This document shows, piece after piece, positions 63,031 through 64,000 of a stretch of DNA of 64,000 nucleotides (its first letter is position 1; the number at the start of each line of letters is the position of its first letter). The DNA is from Sabulibacter ruber (GTDB lineage Bacteria > Bacteroidota > Bacteroidia > Cytophagales > Hymenobacteraceae). The notes under the pieces were generated by a model. It searched no databases. It was not told the DNA's origin and worked only from the letters and a program-made list of their open reading frames with translations. Location of the stretch: assembly GCF_017355955.1 (NCBI RefSeq), contig NZ_JAFFID010000002.1:1-64000 (forward strand), in the 5' to 3' direction. The translations under genes and the position numbers were made by a program.

Positions 63031-63627
63031 TTAAAAAGTGAGGCTGACCTGGGCCCGTGAACTGATTTTCTCAAACTGCGCTTCCTCCGTGGTTTCGCTT
63101 TCCAGTACCCGCAGGGTTTCCTGGTCGTTGAGCAGGCGGGCCAGTCGTTTCTTGCCGCGTACCACCCTTGATTTCACCGCCGAGAGGCTGCACCCCTGGA
63201 TGGCCTGCACCTCCTTCAGGGCGAAGCCTGAAATCTCAAACAGAATGATGGCTTCGCGCTGCTCCTCAGGGAGTTTGGCCAGGGCCTCGTACAGCAACCG
63301 CACATCGGCACTCACTTCCGCATTCTGCGTGTCCTGGTGTTTCTCCTCGGCCTCGGGTGCGCTAAAGATGCCCCAGAACTTGCGGCGGCGGCTCTTGTTC
63401 CGCAGAATGCGCGTCGCGATCCCGAAGAGGAAATGCAGAAACGCCTCTTTGTGCCGAAGCGAATCAAAATGCTCATAGGCTTGCAGCACCGTCTCGCTGA
63501 TGAGGTCTTTGGCGTCTGCGCTATGAAACACCCGGGCCTGGCAGAACCGGGCGAACGGCGCGTGCACCGGCTCATAAAGCGCCAGAAACGCCTGCTGCTT
63601 GGCGGTATGTTCTTGCGGTTGGGACAT
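63031..63627 (-). CDS. ECF-type RNA polymerase sigma factor (2)
   Basis: A 198-residue sigma-70 family factor. Region 2 is at about 15-85 (SADAKDLISETVLQAYEHFD) and region 4 at about 110-165 (LPEEQREAIILFEISGFALKEVQAI; SLSAVKSRVVRGKKRL). A C-terminal tail of about 30 residues follows. It is probably controlled by the sorting-domain membrane protein encoded just after it. Confidence 0.92.
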   Translation of the reverse strand: MSQPQEHTAKQQAFLALYEPVHAPFARFCQARVFHSADAKDLISETVLQAYEHFDSLRHKEAFLHFLFGIATRILRNKSRRRKFWGIFSAPEAEEKHQDTQNAEVSADVRLLYEALAKLPEEQREAIILFEISGFALKEVQAIQGCSLSAVKSRVVRGKKRLARLLNDQETLRVLESETTEEAQFEKISSRAQVSLTF

Positions 63628-63860
63628 ATCGTACTCCTCTGGTTTTGACGGTAAGTGGCACAGCCGGGCTTAAAAGTCGCAGCGGGGAGGAAAATTTTTA
63701 ACTTTTCATTGAAGATAAGCGAATACACCTGTAAAAGATGATTTAGAACTGTTTTTCAAAAAGAAGCCGTAAAACAGGCTTTCTCCATTCTGATGGCTAT
63801 CTTTCCTGAAGAGCACCTCGGGAGCAGTTCTTGACCGCTTGAGCCTTTACCACCTGAACT

Positions 63861-64000
63861 ATGAAAATCATTACCATCACCGTAAACCCCGCCCTGGACA
63901 AGAGCACCCGGGTAGAATCTGTAGCCCCCGAAAAGAAATTGCGCTGCGAAAAACCCGTCTTTGAACCGGGCGGCGGCGGCATTAACGTTTCCCGCGCCAT
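63861..64000 (+). CDS. PfkB-family sugar-phosphate kinase (1-phosphofructokinase type), partial
   Basis: Only the first 46 codons are present; the gene runs off the window. MKIITITVNPALDKSTRVES and the glycine-rich EPGGGGINVSRA match the substrate-binding start of 1-phosphofructokinase / tagatose-6-phosphate kinase-type PfkB enzymes. The exact sugar phosphate cannot be decided from this piece. Confidence 0.85.
   Translation, partial: MKIITITVNPALDKSTRVESVAPEKKLRCEKPVFEPGGGGINVSRA

Noticed and set aside
63797..64000. A minus-strand open frame at the right edge
   Set aside because: The plus strand here encodes the start of a PfkB-family kinase with a clear motif, so the minus frame is a shadow.

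Overview
The window looks like a chromosomal segment from a member of the Bacteroidota, order Cytophagales, most likely a Hymenobacteraceae (Rufibacter/Pontibacter-like) bacterium. The supporting signs are a gliding/type IX secretion (T9SS) locus (gldKLMN with a porP/sprF-like gene, plus a porW/sprE homologue), an ATP synthase operon without beta and epsilon genes, Bacteroidota-type promoters (-33 TTTG / -7 TAnnTTTG), a T9SS type A-like sorting domain, and a DUF4271 gene beside hemD. The genus is inferred from general resemblance, not from a search. I saw no rRNA, tRNA, CRISPR array, phage or intact insertion sequence.

Layout: 1-740 is non-coding, with degenerate tandem repeats carrying two leftward promoters and a possible structured RNA. 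0.8-6.7 kb holds housekeeping genes (PAP2 phosphatase, NAD(P)HX repair enzyme, UbiA-like membrane protein, pyrophosphatase, PafA-type phosphatase). 6.9-12.7 kb is the leftward atp operon (Z-I-B-E-F-H-A-G). Divergent from it run porW, PBP1A and uvrC (13.0-19.8 kb). 20.0-28.9 kb is one leftward block: WecA-like transferase, DUF4271, hemD, porP, gldK, gldL, gldM, gldN. 29.0-35.7 kb holds lipB, yraN, a MORN-repeat protein, an RlpA/SPOR protein, a DUF72 protein and a TPR/HExxH protein.

36.1-45.4 kb looks like one regulated envelope module: an intramembrane-type histidine kinase, a sigma-54-dependent response regulator, two MacB/FtsX-like permeases, an ABC ATPase, a TolC-like channel and an HlyD-like adaptor. 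Upstream of the adaptor I read a near-consensus sigma-54 promoter preceded by a perfect 7-2-7 palindrome, a good candidate for the regulator's enhancer. Two copies of a hairpin-rich MITE-like element lie in direct orientation on either side of the transporter genes.

46.0-54.0 kb has an active/inactive M16 peptidase pair, a small secreted helical protein, a penicillin-acylase-family enzyme and an EamA transporter. 54.3-57.4 kb is an ECF sigma / anti-sigma-like (HEAT) / DUF4097 / DUF4097 operon. Then come an outer-membrane beta-barrel receptor, nagA, and a second ECF sigma gene whose partner is a membrane-anchored protein ending in a T9SS sorting-like domain. The window ends inside a PfkB-family sugar kinase. 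Intergenic spaces are unusually rich in long inverted repeats from several recurring families.
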